DNA from: Sepiola atlantica
Lineage: Eukaryota > Mollusca > Cephalopoda > Sepiida > Sepiolidae
Direction of reading: 5' to 3'
NCBI GenBank assembly: GCA_963556195.1
Contig: OY744529.1
Span: 59,133,080 to 59,197,079, forward strand
DNA: 64,000 nucleotides
The position numbers and the translations under genes were made by a program. The notes under the pieces are model-generated. The model searched no databases and had not been told where the DNA came from. It saw only the letters and a program-made list of their open reading frames with translations. Shown here piece after piece: positions 1-10,904 of this stretch. The stretch's first letter is position 1. Each line of letters begins with the position of its first letter.

Positions 1-660
1 AATGCATAGGAACTGTGGGAAACTGTCGTATGACCACATACTTCAAAAACACACAAAGAAGAAAAAGAATTATCTTTTTATATGGGTTGGCTTGTATAGG
101 AGTTTTTTAAGTGATAGTGTAGATATGTGTGTGCGTACAAATATATATGCACCTGTGTATGTGTTTATGCTTGTCTGCACTTTTGTGAGCAGTCTTTGTC
201 TATGCTCTATAAAATGCCCTTTTTGTTCTGTGCGAATTCACTTGTTTTAGTGGAATATCTATCTGATTATTTTCACTTATATTTCAATGTGTGTTGGCTT
301 CTCCCATCTAATTGTATGGTTATTTTTTTATTTTTGCTTGACCTTATTTTTCGTAGGTGTGAGCATGACTGTTGTATGTCAGCAAGCTATTAGCGTGCCC
401 CAGTCACAACATAAAGACGGATGTGTTTGTTCTCATATTTATTATGAGCGAATGTTATTCTTTATTGTGTGTTTCCTAAATTTACAATTTGCTGAAAGTT
501 GCCATCATAATACAGACAAAGCAATTAGTATCGCTATAATTATTGTGTTGTATTATTGCAGCTTTTTTCAACAGACTTTATTCAAAACAGAAACAAAAAC
601 AAATTTGTTTAAATTGTTTCATAACAATAATCCTCTTTTTTCAAAATGCATATCGAATAT
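1..660. other. AT-rich sequence, nothing recognised
   Basis: I see no coding homology or ordered repeat here. The open frames are low-complexity and Phe/Tyr/Cys-rich, as expected of AT-rich noncoding DNA. A short degenerate GT-rich patch lies near 120-170. Confidence 0.5.
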
Positions 661-664
661 CATA

Positions 665-1020
665 TCCACATTGGTCGTATTATGTTCTACCACTTTGAGG
701 AAGGTTGGAATGCAGCACAGTCATTTCGCGATCTCAATGAATTTTTTTGGTGAAGGAAGAAGCAGCAAAAGCTGAAAGATCGTTCAAGAAGTTCAAATCG
801 AGCGTTGAAAATAGAAGAGGTTGAAAATAGAAGAGGTTGACTATCAAATTTCATTGACGAGGCACTTTCAGCAGCTGTGGGAGGGGATGAAAATTTGACA
901 ACCAGAATGGTGGTTGAAGACTTTAATGTGGACCATTCAACCATCGTTCATCTGAAAAGGTTTGGAAAAGCATGGAAATTGGTAGGATGGGTCCAACACG
1001 AACTCTCCGATAACAACAAC
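665..1020 (+). pseudogene. Decayed mariner-type transposase, N-terminal part
   Basis: A mariner/Tc1 transposase cuts and pastes its own element; its N-terminal half carries paired helix-turn-helix DNA-binding motifs. Reading across frames on the plus strand gives a recognisable first helix block around 'MFYHFEEGWNAAQSFRD'. This is followed by a degenerate 'VRKWFKKFKS'-like stretch, then 'VVEDFNVDHSTIVHLKR' and 'WVQHELSDNNN'-like blocks in the usual mariner order. The frame changes at least twice (near 745 and 830) and there are several stops, so it is dead. The catalytic DDD/E part is not visible; sequence after about 1020 no longer matches. Family assignment rests on motif order only. Confidence 0.6.
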
Positions 1021-1149
1021 ATGTCCAAATTTTTATCGATTTCCTGAAAATTTAGCAAAATGCTGCAATAATTATGCACCAACTGTATAAAAACAAACCA
1101 GCATAATTGTTATCGATGAGCACATTACAACTTGATTCTATTATGCCAA

Positions 1150-1262
1150 CATTGGTTCCCCCTAATTCTTTTTAGAATCGGGTACTAACAAGATGGATCA
1201 CGTGAAAGTTGCCAACATTTCTAGTGGAAGGGATGTCGTTGAACATTAGTATCTACTTTACC
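1150..1262 (+). repeat. Dispersed repeat family R-A, copy 1
   Basis: This block starts near 'ATTGGTTCCCC', includes 'ATCGGGTACTAACA' and 'GTGAAAGTTGCCAACAT', and ends near 'GTCGTTGAACA'. It is clearly related to blocks at 20385-20560 and 35107-35290, all in the same orientation. There is no coding content. The class is unknown. Confidence 0.55.
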
Positions 1263-1715
1263 ACGACCACCTCCTTGTATGATGACTTATACAAACACCT
1301 TTCCACCACTGGAAACAAGAGGTAAAAAAAACGCTTGATAACAGAAATGCCTTTTTCGGTGCCTAAATAAAGTGTTCTACAGCTCGAGCTGCCTCTGCTG
1401 GTGAATCCTTACCAGAAAGGAATTTACAAGATAAGGTTTTACAAGATAATTTTATTGATTTGGAGCGAAAATCAAAGCATTGGTTGACCTAGACAACTGC
1501 CATAGATTTAACATTTATATTTTCTTGCAAGACCTTGTTTGGGTACTTGAAACAATATGCTTCATCAAATAGTTATTTGGTTTTCTGTGTTTTTCGGCTA
1601 CTTTTAGTTGTTCTTTGAATTCCCAGTTTATTTTAAAATTCATGGCATGCACCCATTTTGACACACCAACTTTTATGCTGATTGCACATCCACAATTTAA
1701 AGGAGTAGAGCTACA
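1263..1715. other. Unassigned AT-rich interval
   Basis: The only pattern is a short direct repeat, 'AAGATAAGGTTTTACAAGATAA', near 1427-1450. No coding homology was recognised. Confidence 0.4.
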
Positions 1716-1717
1716 AC

Positions 1718-2215
1718 TTTAATTTGTAGCAGTTACATGTTTTGATGTACTATTTTCTCTTGGTGTAAATAGACAAGGTTTAACACTGAGTAATTGGCCC
1801 ATCGACAAATACAATGGTTTGGTGTATGAATAGAGTTTGTTGGACTAGTTCTCTAAAGCATGCCCACGCAAATATTTTTTCCACTTAAAACGGTTGGAGT
1901 CAGGCCTCATAAGGAAACGGACTTGCTAAGGCTAGTCCCATCCAACTAACAAACCTAGAATTGGAATCTGCCAGAATGCATGGTGCCCCACTTTTTGTAA
2001 AGATTACTATTGGCTGTTTTTAATTCCTTTCCAGTTCTGCCAAAATAAAAAGTATTTTCTGTTTAACAATAATCTCATTGTATACTCTTTTTCGTGAATC
2101 AGAGGGACATTTTATCTTGCTCTTTCCAACATGGAGTCAGAGGAACCGTCGACCTCCAACTAAAACTTTAATTATAATGGTTATGGATACCCAATCACTC
2201 TAACTTACCATTATG
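1718..2215 (+). repeat. Dispersed repeat family R-B, copy 1
   Basis: About 500 bp here is matched, as its reverse complement, by 29225-29690. Shared anchors include 'TTTGATGTACTATTTTCTCTTG', 'AATTGGCCCATCGAC', 'TAAAGATTACTATTGGCTGTTTTTAATTC'-like sequence and 'GTCGACCTCCAACTAAAACTTTAATTATAATGG' (all shortened or paraphrased). No transposase or RT reading frame was found, so it may be a non-autonomous element or a 3' UTR of an unidentified one. Confidence 0.6.
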
Positions 2216-2660
2216 AATTCTTTGTGTTTCAAAAAAAAAAATTTTATAAGTTTCAAGCACTGCACTGTAGCCATGCCAATTGTGCCTAAGATAACAATGG
2301 AAAAAACGTTATGACTGTAAAGCCTATGCTAATAAGTAGCAATAAGCTATATCCCATTGATGAATATAAATATTGAATATTTTTATTCTACTAAGATTGA
2401 CAGCGCGTGGGTAAAGAATTCGAATTAATCTTCTGAGCATGTGGAGTACGACTAAAGATTTCGTGCATTACTTGGAAAATATGCACACATTGGTAATAAA
2501 AGACAATAAAAGACCTGTGTTTACAAAGATATAACATTTATTAATATTTATTAATAGTTTGTCTTAACAAACTATAAAAACCATAAACGAGACATCTATA
2601 CTCAGGTTACACATAATTAAACACGTCAGACTCAATATAGATAAAATGCACATGTTATTG
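2216..2660. other. Unassigned AT-rich interval
   Basis: No gene is visible. It contains short A-rich runs and an imperfect duplication of 'GTAATAAAAGACAATAAAAGAC'-like sequence near 2490-2515. Confidence 0.4.
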
Positions 2661-2664
2661 CAAA

Positions 2665-3243
2665 ATGAGGAAAAAAGTATGTGCTAAGCAAAATGTTAAA
2701 AACGCTATTTACCTCTCTCCAACCGTGGGAAGATGTGTCACAAAGCCGGAAGGTGGAGATAAAAGGCCAGCAAACAAGAGGTGGTGCCCTGACCCTGCAG
2801 AAAATGCTTTAGCAACCCCGTCAGCATTCCTGTTAAGGGTGTGTCAGGCAGTTAGCAATAAAGTAACCCCTTCTCAAATAGAGAATGTAAAGCCTGTGAG
2901 AGTGGACCTCCTCGGACCAATCAAAACAATACCTCAGACAGAGCAGAGTAGCTGGTGTTTCAGTCGACCACTTTGTCGGACTGAGTATCGAGGACGTATC
3001 CTCGACTGGTATGAAGTGTCAAAAAGACTTTTGACACCAACTTACATTATCCCATGGAGTCTTTACATGGACGTGACCAAGGTCCTTTCTGTAGGACGAT
3101 CAACCACTGATGAAAAACGAATTCTTGTCCTTATTCATTACCACGTGTTTGTAGAACTACAATTTATTCTGCCACAACTCTCGTCTTGTCTCAATTGTTG
3201 TAGAAAGCTAAGATTAGTTATATACTCCCAAGACATCATGTGA
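2665..3243 (+). CDS. Open frame of 192 codons, function unknown
   Basis: This is the longest uninterrupted frame outside recognised elements. I do not recognise the product. The N-terminus is Lys/Cys-rich and continues an upstream Cys-rich reading (KCTCYCK) that lies before the first ATG. The middle contains 'PEGGDKRPANKR', a basic, hydrophilic stretch; the C-terminus is hydrophobic with two Cys pairs. There is no signal peptide or clear membrane segment, and no promoter or splice context supports a host gene. Local base composition is higher in GC than its surroundings, which hints at a fragment of a mobile-element ORF, possibly with the sequence up to about 3500. A chance ORF is quite possible. 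Confidence 0.22.
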   Translation: MRKKVCAKQNVKNAIYLSPTVGRCVTKPEGGDKRPANKRWCPDPAENALATPSAFLLRVCQAVSNKVTPSQIENVKPVRVDLLGPIKTIPQTEQSSWCFSRPLCRTEYRGRILDWYEVSKRLLTPTYIIPWSLYMDVTKVLSVGRSTTDEKRILVLIHYHVFVELQFILPQLSSCLNCCRKLRLVIYSQDIM

Positions 3244-3640
3244 GGTGATAATACAATCTTTATTCTTGTCCCATTCAGAATACCCCTTTTTGGGTGTGCT
3301 GGATATCACCACATAAAAAACCGACCCTGTGTCTAAATTTTCCCTCGTCGGGAGGCAAGAACATATAGTAGACACTTTGGCTTTGTTTAAACTTGACTGC
3401 CAACTTGTCTTCCCAATTTATTTTTTTGTAAAAATAATTCTTTCTAGTAACCCAATATAAAATGGTTACCATTTTGCCTCTGATGCATAGCATAAAATGC
3501 TTTCGTTTCCTTCAAACCTGAAAATCATTGAATCTCATTAAACTTTATCCTCGAGTAGCATCTGGCTTTGATAACTTGTGACAATGTTATTTTTTGCATT
3601 TTTAATTTTTAACCTACTATGTATGTATAATACCCCTAAA
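3244..3640. other. Unassigned interval
   Basis: No homology was recognised. A 72-codon minus-strand frame ends near 3275 but shows no known motif. Confidence 0.35.
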
Positions 3641-3649
3641 AAGTTGTGT

Positions 3650-3990
3650 TTTCGGTTCAGAGAACAAGAAAGAGTGTCACATTTCATCTCCACAACGCCT
3701 AATCCATCTCTCTAGCAGATTCTCATTGATATAAGAAAAATAGGTTCTTATCTCTTCCAGCAGGGTAGATGCCAAACTGTCATTTGAGGAATCTGTGTTT
3801 CCAAACGTGGGGCTTTGCAAGAGTTTTTCATGAACTTGCTTGATCTTCTTTTCTGATGTTGATGATGGTCTACCATGGTTCTTTAGTTGCCTTCCTCTAA
3901 ACTTTTGGTACCAAGTTCAAATTTGTTAGCTAGTTGGTGAAGTTTTTCTAAATTTTGCATTGAAGGCATGCTGAACATTCTTGGGTGAGT
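3650..3990 (-). pseudogene. Internally deleted Tc1/mariner-type transposase remnant
   Basis: On the minus strand a helix-turn-helix-like segment ('TWYQKFRGRQLKNHGRPS') and a 'EKKIKQVHEKLLQSP' block are followed almost directly by a C-terminal-like segment ('EEIRTYFSYINENLLERW', then 'RRCGDEM'). This order resembles a mariner/Tc1 transposase that has lost its central catalytic domain. There is a stop just before the Trp of the first motif, and frame changes. It could also be an unrelated frame. Confidence is moderate because the conserved acidic residues are absent. Confidence 0.42.
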
Positions 3991-4705
3991 GTGTGCGAGC
4001 CTATCCCAAGAGACAAAATGACTACTGTTTGGGAGTGAACACATGACTCAACCTGAAACAGAACAAAAATAAAATATTAAACATAAAATCTTGATTTTCT
4101 GTGAAAACTTAAGAGTGTTTCAACAAGGATTACCAAAATTATTGACCTGCGAAATGATGTCAAATCTTTTGAGACATCCTGTACTATGGAATTTAAAAGA
4201 GCTACTTTGAAAAAGTGTTCAACTTTGATTTTACTAAATTGATTTACCTGTTTCTATTGTTTTTTATCTTCTTTTTTCATAACATATCAAATAGTTTGCT
4301 CATTTATGAGATTACATTTTTATAAAATCTACTGTTTGGTATTGAATTATCCCTAGTTTTAATTGGTATAATTTAGATCCTCTTCTATTATTTTTATTTA
4401 CAAATACTGGATTACAATTCCCTATAGATATAGTATTATATATCTCCTTTCTTCTTTCTAAACTGCATGTATTCAATAGTTTCAATAGTTTGGCCGATCA
4501 ATATGTTCAATTTATAAGTTTTGATCCACTATAATAGATAGCAATATTATATTATACTTAGTTTTAAAATCAATATCAAGGGTTCCTTATTTTCTGGTTT
4601 TAAAAGTTGCTAGAATAAAAATAATCACTTTTGAGCTTTATTTATTATTCTTTTAATATGATCATTAAATTTAAGATCACTTCATAAATGGATTTTTTTT
4701 ATCTA
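3991..4705. other. AT-rich interval, nothing recognised
   Basis: This is very AT-rich sequence with no open frame of note, no ordered tandem repeat and no homology I recognise. Confidence 0.45.
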
Positions 4706-4710
4706 TACAG

Positions 4711-4740
4711 GGTGCCTGAAACAAATTTGTACACTTTCTG
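4711..4740 (+). repeat. Candidate transposon end 'ACAGGGTGCCTGAAACAAAT'
   Basis: 'ACAGGGTGCCTGAAACAAAT' followed by 'TTGTACAC' is the style of a mariner/IS630 terminal inverted repeat. It lies on the 3' side of the minus-strand transposase remnant at 5280-6220. I could not find a convincing partner at the other end, so this is tentative. Confidence 0.35.
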
Positions 4741-5279
4741 GAAAAGAAAGAAAAACGTAATATCTTGGCCAATAATTGACGTATTCTTAAAATTTAAAGT
4801 GTAATGTTATTAAACAGGATGTGGGGTTTAAACCCAGATTGTTTGCAGATGGGTGCAAGATCAAAATTAAAAGAACAAAAAAACAAAAAATTATTTGGAA
4901 AAACATTCCTTGTCCATGACGTAAGTAGGTCGAAAATCACAAACGGCATAAAAATGGTATTGTCAAGAGAAGCTATGATCAGGAATCGGATCACAGCCAT
5001 TTTACACTTAATTTGAAGTTGGGTGACGTAAATAAAAGATTATTTGACATGTTTACTGTTGATGCCAAGATAGAGCAGAGTAGAAGAAGAGAGAGTCGGT
5101 TTACCGCCACCGTGCAGGTCTGAGACCTGCTAGTGCGTTTGTAAATAAATTTAACTAAGAAATAAAAAGCATTCTTTTATAAGCAAAGGAGAAAAACAGT
5201 CTTGCCCATTTTTATACCAAGGAACACAACTCTTGCATGGACGAATAAACAAGTTGAGTTGTCCCATCTTACAATTTAA

Positions 5280-6220
5280 GTACAGTTCACTCAAAAAAGC
5301 CACTCTGAGCCTCTACCATGGCCTCCAGGCAGGATCTAAACCTGGAACATGCAGTCTTCACAAGCTCCTTCAAAAGACACCTAAGCACCAGTTTGATTCT
5401 GGCAATCAGCTCTTCCTTGATATTGCAGGTGGTGTTTTCTTTTACAATTGTGCCGCACGTAGAATAGTCCATGGGGTTGCAATCAGGCGAGTTGGTCGGC
5501 CAGGTTTTGAGATTGGTGAAGTGGTGAAAGTTTTCAGACAACCACTTTTGCATTTTTCTAGAGGTCCGACATGGAGCTGAGTTCTGCTGTCACATTATGG
5601 CCTTCTCATAGCAACCCTCTTCAACCAGTGGATTACAACAATAGCCAGCTACTCAATAGTGCGATCTGAATTGGATCTGCGTACCTTTTTTAAGATGTGG
5701 GGCAGCATGACATGGTCTTCTTTGGAAACACAACGAAAGACCATCACAGTTTGCGAGAACTTCATCTTCATGGCACGTAATTCAACCACCGGTTGTTCTG
5801 TGCGTTGTACAATTGGACCTGACAGAAGTTCTCATCTGAGAAGAACCAGAACATCCCCAGCTCGATTGGGTGTAAAACTTTCTTGAGGAGTTTGTTTTAT
5901 TTTTGTAAGGCGGTTCTCTTAGGCTTTAGTGGTTGGTAGTTGGCCTTTGAAACTCTTGTATGAGGAGCGCTTTCTTCATAGTCGGCATTCTGATGTCCAT
6001 CTCTCATCAATGTCTGCATTGTCTTGCTTGGATCTTGCTGCAGCTTCTCAACGAATTTTGTTGACTGGACACAGTCCAGTCAGAATGCCTGCTACGATCC
6101 TTCCTACTAGCCACTGCTTCCACATCTCCATCACAATTCTCTAGGTCATACCTCATGGCCTTCAAGGTATTCAAGGAATGCTGAGCTGAAGCTAATTTCC
6201 GAATTTTTGAATCCGGCACT
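5280..6220 (-). pseudogene. Mariner-type transposase pseudogene
   Basis: Read on the minus strand, fragments in shifting frames give the order of a mariner/IS630-type transposase. First comes a linker with 'EAVASRKDRSRHSD', then a central part with 'SDRTIE' and 'WLKRVAMRRP', then the second catalytic region. The last long fragment (5553-5287) reads 'MQKWLSENFHHFT', then 'WPTNSPDCNPMDYSTCG', where SPDCNPMDY holds the conserved Asp of the catalytic triad. It ends 'RFRSCLEAMVEAQSGFFE', the usual C-terminus of this family. Frameshifts near 6060, 5880, 5640 and 5553, plus several stops, make it nonfunctional. The possible 3' terminal repeat is at 4711. Confidence 0.72.
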
Positions 6221-6473
6221 AATCATCATGATGCAAGTAACTATTTTTCAATATTTTGGTGCTTTCCAATGTTCCATGTCCCCAGATTTCAAATCCACTA
6301 ATAGTACACAGAAACAGCTATCCATTATCACAATTAAATATCAGGGAGGAAAGAAAGTAATGTCGTATTTTTTACTTCATCACTTTGCAGCCTCCTAAGT
6401 TGTACACAGTTCTAGATTTTTTGGTAGATTGGTGTCTTAATACCTTGCTTTGTCTTTCAGATATAGTAATTAG

Positions 6474-7008
6474 TTGGGAAATATAAAGTTTAACGGTCTC
6501 AGCCGTCAAAAAATGGATATTAGTGAGGAGCATCTGAGACATTGCATGCTCTATGAATTAAAAAAAGGAAACTCAGCTGCAGAAGCTACAAGGAATATTG
6601 GAACTGTCTATGGGATAAATGTTCTGAATGATCGAAAATGTCAACGGTGGTTTGCAAAATTTTCTTCTGGAGACTTTAACCTGTCAGATCGGCGACGTTC
6701 GGGAAGGCCAAAATCAATTGATAAAGACGCAATTAAAGACGCTGTGGAGGCCAATCCAAAGTTAACCAGCAGAGAATTAGCTCAACAATTCAATAAAACC
6801 CATACCACAATTATTTCATGCCTTCACGAGTTAGGAAAAGTTTGAAAACTTGGACTCTGGGTTCCCTACGATTTGACCGACGCTCAACAAAATCAAAGAT
6901 TGACTGTTTGCACATCTTTGCTTTCCAGGAATCATCGAGAACCATTTTTACAAAGAATTGTGACTGGAGATAAAAAATGGGTACTTTACAAGAATACCCA
7001 ACGCTAAT
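6474..7008 (+). pseudogene. Mariner transposase, truncated after the first catalytic Asp
   Basis: The first 123 codons are a clean mariner DNA-binding region. A first helix-turn-helix runs around residues 16-40 ('HLRHCMLYELKKGNSAAEA'). Then come 'CQRWFAKFSSGDFNLSDRRR', the 'GRP' linker hook, and a second helix-turn-helix ('SRELAQQFNKTHTTI'). A TGA at 6843-6845 interrupts the frame. The same frame then continues without error through 'LGLWVPYDLTDAQQNQRL' and 'RIVTGDKKWVLYKN', where the Asp is the first catalytic residue. It ends at TAA 7006-7008. The catalytic core beyond this point is missing and the sequence switches to an inverted mariner C-terminus. Few mutations are visible, so the copy is fairly young. 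Confidence 0.85.
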
Positions 7009-7185
7009 TAATTATTTCATCTGAAGCATTTTTAATCTTTACAATAATTTCTCTCATTTTCTATGACTTCTGTCCAACGATCAACCAGCTTCTTGATGCT
7101 TTTTTCAAAATATTTCCTTGAATTTTGAGAGAAAAACAAATTTAGGTCATTTTTTAGTTGGTCGTCATTTTCATAAATTTTTAAA
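7009..7185 (-). pseudogene. Mariner transposase C-terminal fragment, inverted
   Basis: The minus strand encodes 'ENDDQLKNDLNLFFSQNSR', then 'KYFEKSIKKLVDRWTEV' and 'IENERNYCKD' followed by a stop. This is the typical end of a mariner transposase. It directly abuts the 3' break of the plus-strand N-terminal half at 7008, so the two halves face each other tail to tail. Confidence 0.72.
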
Positions 7186-7481
7186 AAGAAAAATAAGAAA
7201 TAAAGAAGGATGTGTCACCCACTTGTCACATTTCAATGTCACTTAAAGTCTTCTCATATGGTCAAATCGGATCATCCTTTCCTTCTCCCATGTGTGTGCT
7301 TTAAAATAAAATTATTTTCAAATCTTCACTTTTTCTGAAGACGTTCGCCTACACGAACAAAACCGGTCAAATCTTTTGTTTTTGTTTTTCTTCTGCACTT
7401 TAACCTGTTTTCCGTTTGTCATTTTTCACACATTTTGTCTACCATGGCATTTCATTTTCATGACTTATCATGTACCTTACC

Positions 7482-7483
<2 letters not shown>

Positions 7484-7557
<74 letters not shown>
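7484..7557. repeat. (TA)n microsatellite
   Basis: About 37 uninterrupted TA units. It is paired with a second tract at 7673-7732 across a 115-bp unique spacer. Confidence 0.97.
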
Positions 7558-7561
<4 letters not shown>

Positions 7562-7671
7562 GCCAGCGTCTTATGCTGTTAGAGATAAAAGTAGGGACTT
7601 AGCAATTGGCTGTTCTGGGGTTCTAATTCAGTTGACAGGATGTGTTGTAGTAGTTGTGTGGTGTCAAAATC

Positions 7672-7672
<1 letters not shown>

Positions 7673-7732
<60 letters not shown>
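7673..7732. repeat. (TA)n microsatellite
   Basis: About 30 TA units. With the tract at 7484 it flanks a short unique insert, consistent with insertion into one ancestral TA tract or with assembly or replication slippage. Confidence 0.97.
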
Positions 7733-7733
<1 letters not shown>

Positions 7734-7734
7734 T

Positions 7735-8340
7735 ACTTGTATACCCACGCCCTGCAGAAAAAAAAAAACTTTTCAGATAATATAGTAGTTTGGAGTTTTC
7801 CATATCATGAGGCTGCAGAATGGTTTCTAAAATGTAATTGTCAGGAAGGGGGTGATTAGGAGTCGGTTTACCTTTGCTGCAACTGCACTTTCAATCTAGT
7901 AGTCTCCAATTTGATATTGTGGCTTGCAAGCATCCTACACCTGCGCATAGGTAATTGAGCTGAAACCACTTATGACAGGGTGGCTTGCAGCCTGTAGGAT
8001 GGATAGACCATTTACTGAGGTATGGAACTAGTTTTTCGATACTAGATGTTCTGGAGGTGGTTGGTTTCACACACATCTTGTTTGGGCTTCTGGACAAGCA
8101 GTAGTTTGGCGAGTAAGTGAGATTGATATCTGGTTATTGGATGATATTGCAGCAATATTGTATAACCCTAGCATTGAGGGGTGCAGTCACTTGCTCCTTT
8201 ACAAGAAAACATATGTAGTTGTAAACGCTTCTTTGGGGTATTATGAAAAAGATGGGGTCGAAACTGCGAAGTGGTTCTTCCTGATGATGGTGTAGTGCTG
8301 GATTCGGTAGCACAAAAAGATCAAGTGTTATTCAAATCCA
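7735..8340. other. Unassigned interval
   Basis: No coding homology was found. The sequence is less AT-rich than its flanks, which suggests an old element of unknown type. Confidence 0.35.
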
Positions 8341-8343
8341 ATA

Positions 8344-8420
8344 GAACACCAAAAAATATGAACACTAAAAAATATGAACACTAAAAAATATGAACACTAA
8401 AAAATATGAACACTAAAATA
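8344..8420. repeat. 16-bp tandem repeat
   Basis: About five copies of a 16-bp unit, 'GAACACTAAAAAATAT'. The last unit leads into the larger duplication that follows. Confidence 0.88.
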
Positions 8421-8625
8421 TTTAAGAAATATTTCTTGAAATATTGCAACAAAAACCTTCAAATCTGAAATAATTTCATACGGTTTATTTGCTAGTTATT
8501 CAATAGAACACTAACAAATATGAACACTGAAATATTTAAGAAATATTTGATGAAATATTGCAACAAAAACCTTCAAATCTGAAATAATTTCATTCGGTTT
8601 ATTTGCTAGTTATTCAATAAAATAT
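8408..8625. repeat. 114-bp tandem duplication
   Basis: Two near-identical copies, starting at 8408 and 8522. Each begins 'GAACACT', contains 'ATTGCAACAAAAACCTTCAA' and 'ACGGTTTATTTGCTAG' or a one-base variant, and ends 'TTATTCAATA'. They differ at only a few positions. Confidence 0.9.
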
Positions 8626-9080
8626 CAATTATTTGTTTTTAAATCTTGGAAAACTCTATCGTGTTTTAATTGTATCTGTAAGAGTATGAGGTTGTAATTC
8701 CAACAGGCTGGGAATTATTTTATTCTTGATCGAGGGTGATTATTAAAGTACACATTAACGGCAATTTATAAAGAAAAGGTTTATTAACAAGAACATGGAA
8801 TATGTATTTTCATGAATGAAAAGTACCAGTTTTCTGAATGCTGGTAAGCTGGCCCATTCCCACAATAATGTAAATGATTATATACACTTTCGAATAGTCC
8901 ATTGTAAGAGGGGTGTTAGTCACTCTCTACAACCCCTTACCCCCTGAAGATTAGTTTCCTCAGGAAATTAAAAATATTTTCTTTATGATCTGTGTTTCGA
9001 AATTCTGAACGGATTGTTTTTCTTTTACTGAATTTACTTGGAATTACAATTTCAAGTATGGAATGTCTAAAATATCATAT
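8626..9080. other. Unassigned AT-rich interval
   Basis: No gene or ordered repeat was recognised downstream of the gypsy pol fragment. Confidence 0.4.
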
Positions 9081-9084
9081 AATA

Positions 9085-10065
9085 CATCAATCAAATACCG
9101 ATGTAATTTTTCGGACGAACATCAATTCAATTAGTGGCATACCTGATCCTCTGTTCGGGTTTGGTATTATTCTGTAAACACTAAAAACTTGTTGTATGCC
9201 GCACTCTTCTGTTTCTATACTGTTGTCAAGATCTCTCTTGAATGTGTTAATGAAGATTTCGTTCTGATCGTTAGATCTAGGGTGGTATGGCGAGGTATTT
9301 GATCGCCAGAGATTTGCAAAATATTTTGAATTCACTCTCTTAAATTGGGTGTCAGTTTCCCTGACAATCTTTTTTTGAGTCACCAAATCAAGCGAAATAT
9401 TCCTGAATGAAGCTTATTCTAACTGTAGAAGTAGATCTTCAGGTAGTTTCTTCAATCCATATATGGACAATAGAGGACGCTGATCTGACTGTAAAAAGAA
9501 TTTTCTTTCACACACAAATTTATGGGATTTTTTAGGAGCAAAAACTATCTTTCTCTATCTGGCTGTAAATTTTTCTGCTGATAGTAAAGATCTTGTACTA
9601 CCATCTTCAAATGTATGACGAATTATTGCTCCAATGCCATATTCACTTGTGTCTAATGCCACAACAATATCAAGTTTAAGACCAAAATATATTAATGCTA
9701 AATCAGAGATGACAATACTTTCGTTTTATCAAAATCATACTGGAGTTCCTAATTTTACTCTCTTTTTTTAGCAGATTGTTTTAGGTGCTCTTAACTTTTG
9801 CATATTTGATATATACACGTCATAGTAGTTGGTAAACCTAAAGAATTTTGTAGTTTATTCACATCTTTTGGAATTGGCATGACTTTTATTGCGTCTGCTC
9901 TAGAAGGCGCTGGTCTTTTTCCATTTGAGTTAATAATTTGTCGTAGGTACTTTGAGACATAAAAAATTCACACTTTTTGGGATTAAGTTTGAATAAGTAT
10001 TTTTTATCCTTTCAAATACGTTTTTATGTGATCACAATGCTGCTTTTTATTTTGTTTCAGCACTT
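9085..10065 (-). pseudogene. Ty3/gypsy-type LTR retrotransposon pol fragment
   Basis: Pol of gypsy elements carries reverse transcriptase, RNase H and integrase. On the minus strand, from 10065 downward, frames give an RT-thumb-like block ('LNPKKCEFFM'-like, with frame changes). Next is an RNase H start ('VALDTSEYGIGAIIRH', near 9665-9600). Last is an integrase segment in an open frame at 9386-9087, with 'SPYHPRSNDQNEIFINTF' followed by 'YRIIPNPNRGSG' and 'PLIELMFVRKI'. That block is the C-terminal part of the catalytic core and the typical 'YR.TPN..' region. The RT YxDD motif and the N-terminal integrase zinc finger are not visible. Several stops and frameshifts separate the blocks. No flanking LTR pair was identified. 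Confidence 0.78.
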
Positions 10066-10880
10066 CAAGTTGATTGAAAAAGCAACTAAATGGACGATAC
10101 CCAGAACGAAGAAAGCAGCAGTCGATGTTGCAAAAAAAAGAAATGTTCTTTGAGCGACCTACTAATGAGACGAACGAATTTCTTTGATGTAGTGCAATCT
10201 TACGCTTTGATCTCTACTGGAACAACAAAAAACATTGAGAAAATGACAGAAGAACCTGAAGATACAGGTTCTGTAACAACCTCCTACTATCTTCTCACTC
10301 TCACTCCTGACCATTAATACCATTCGCTTATTCTTGCTCCTGTTGGCCATATCCCCCCACCCCACCCCCGAAAGCTGAACTTACAATCCATAAGTAGCAT
10401 CCTCTTTCTTTTTTTCTTTCTTTTTTACATAGTAGATATTCTGATCGGTTCTCATTAGTTTCGGTGAATCCAATGAAACTGGTGCCTCACGTTAAGATAT
10501 AATAATATTTTATTTTATTGAGTTCTTTGTTTATATTGTGAGTTTTGATTTTCTACCAAAAACTGTTAATAATTCATCGATTTTGAAACATCTTTTCTAC
10601 ATTCTCCATGCGCTTTTCATATGAAAATAAACAAGTGTGTAAACGAAAACAAATCTCAATAATTTTGTTTTTCACAATAACAGCATCGATCATGATTCAA
10701 TATTTTCGAAGAAAACCAAGAAAGATCTTACTTTGAAGAAAAAGCAACATGTTCTTTTGTGTCCGCTCTGAAGAAAAAACAGATGCTTGCTCTTAGGAGA
10801 ATAGCTAGCAATTTCGCATAATGGTTAGTTGCCGTTTTCGAATCTGTTGTCGGCACTTTGTAATGTTTGACCGAGGGTGA
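10066..10880. other. Unassigned interval
   Basis: It may contain the remaining decayed 5' part of the gypsy element, but I see no gag motif. A block near 10451-10491 ('TTTCGGTGAATCCAATGA') resembles 17710-17740, so both may be traces of one repeat. Confidence 0.35.
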
Positions 10881-10904
10881 TAATTGAAGAATAACTTAAC
10901 GACC

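Noticed and set aside
4804..5016. Overlapping 68-70 codon frames on both strands
   Set aside because: They lie between a candidate transposon end and the transposase remnant, and neither shows a motif.
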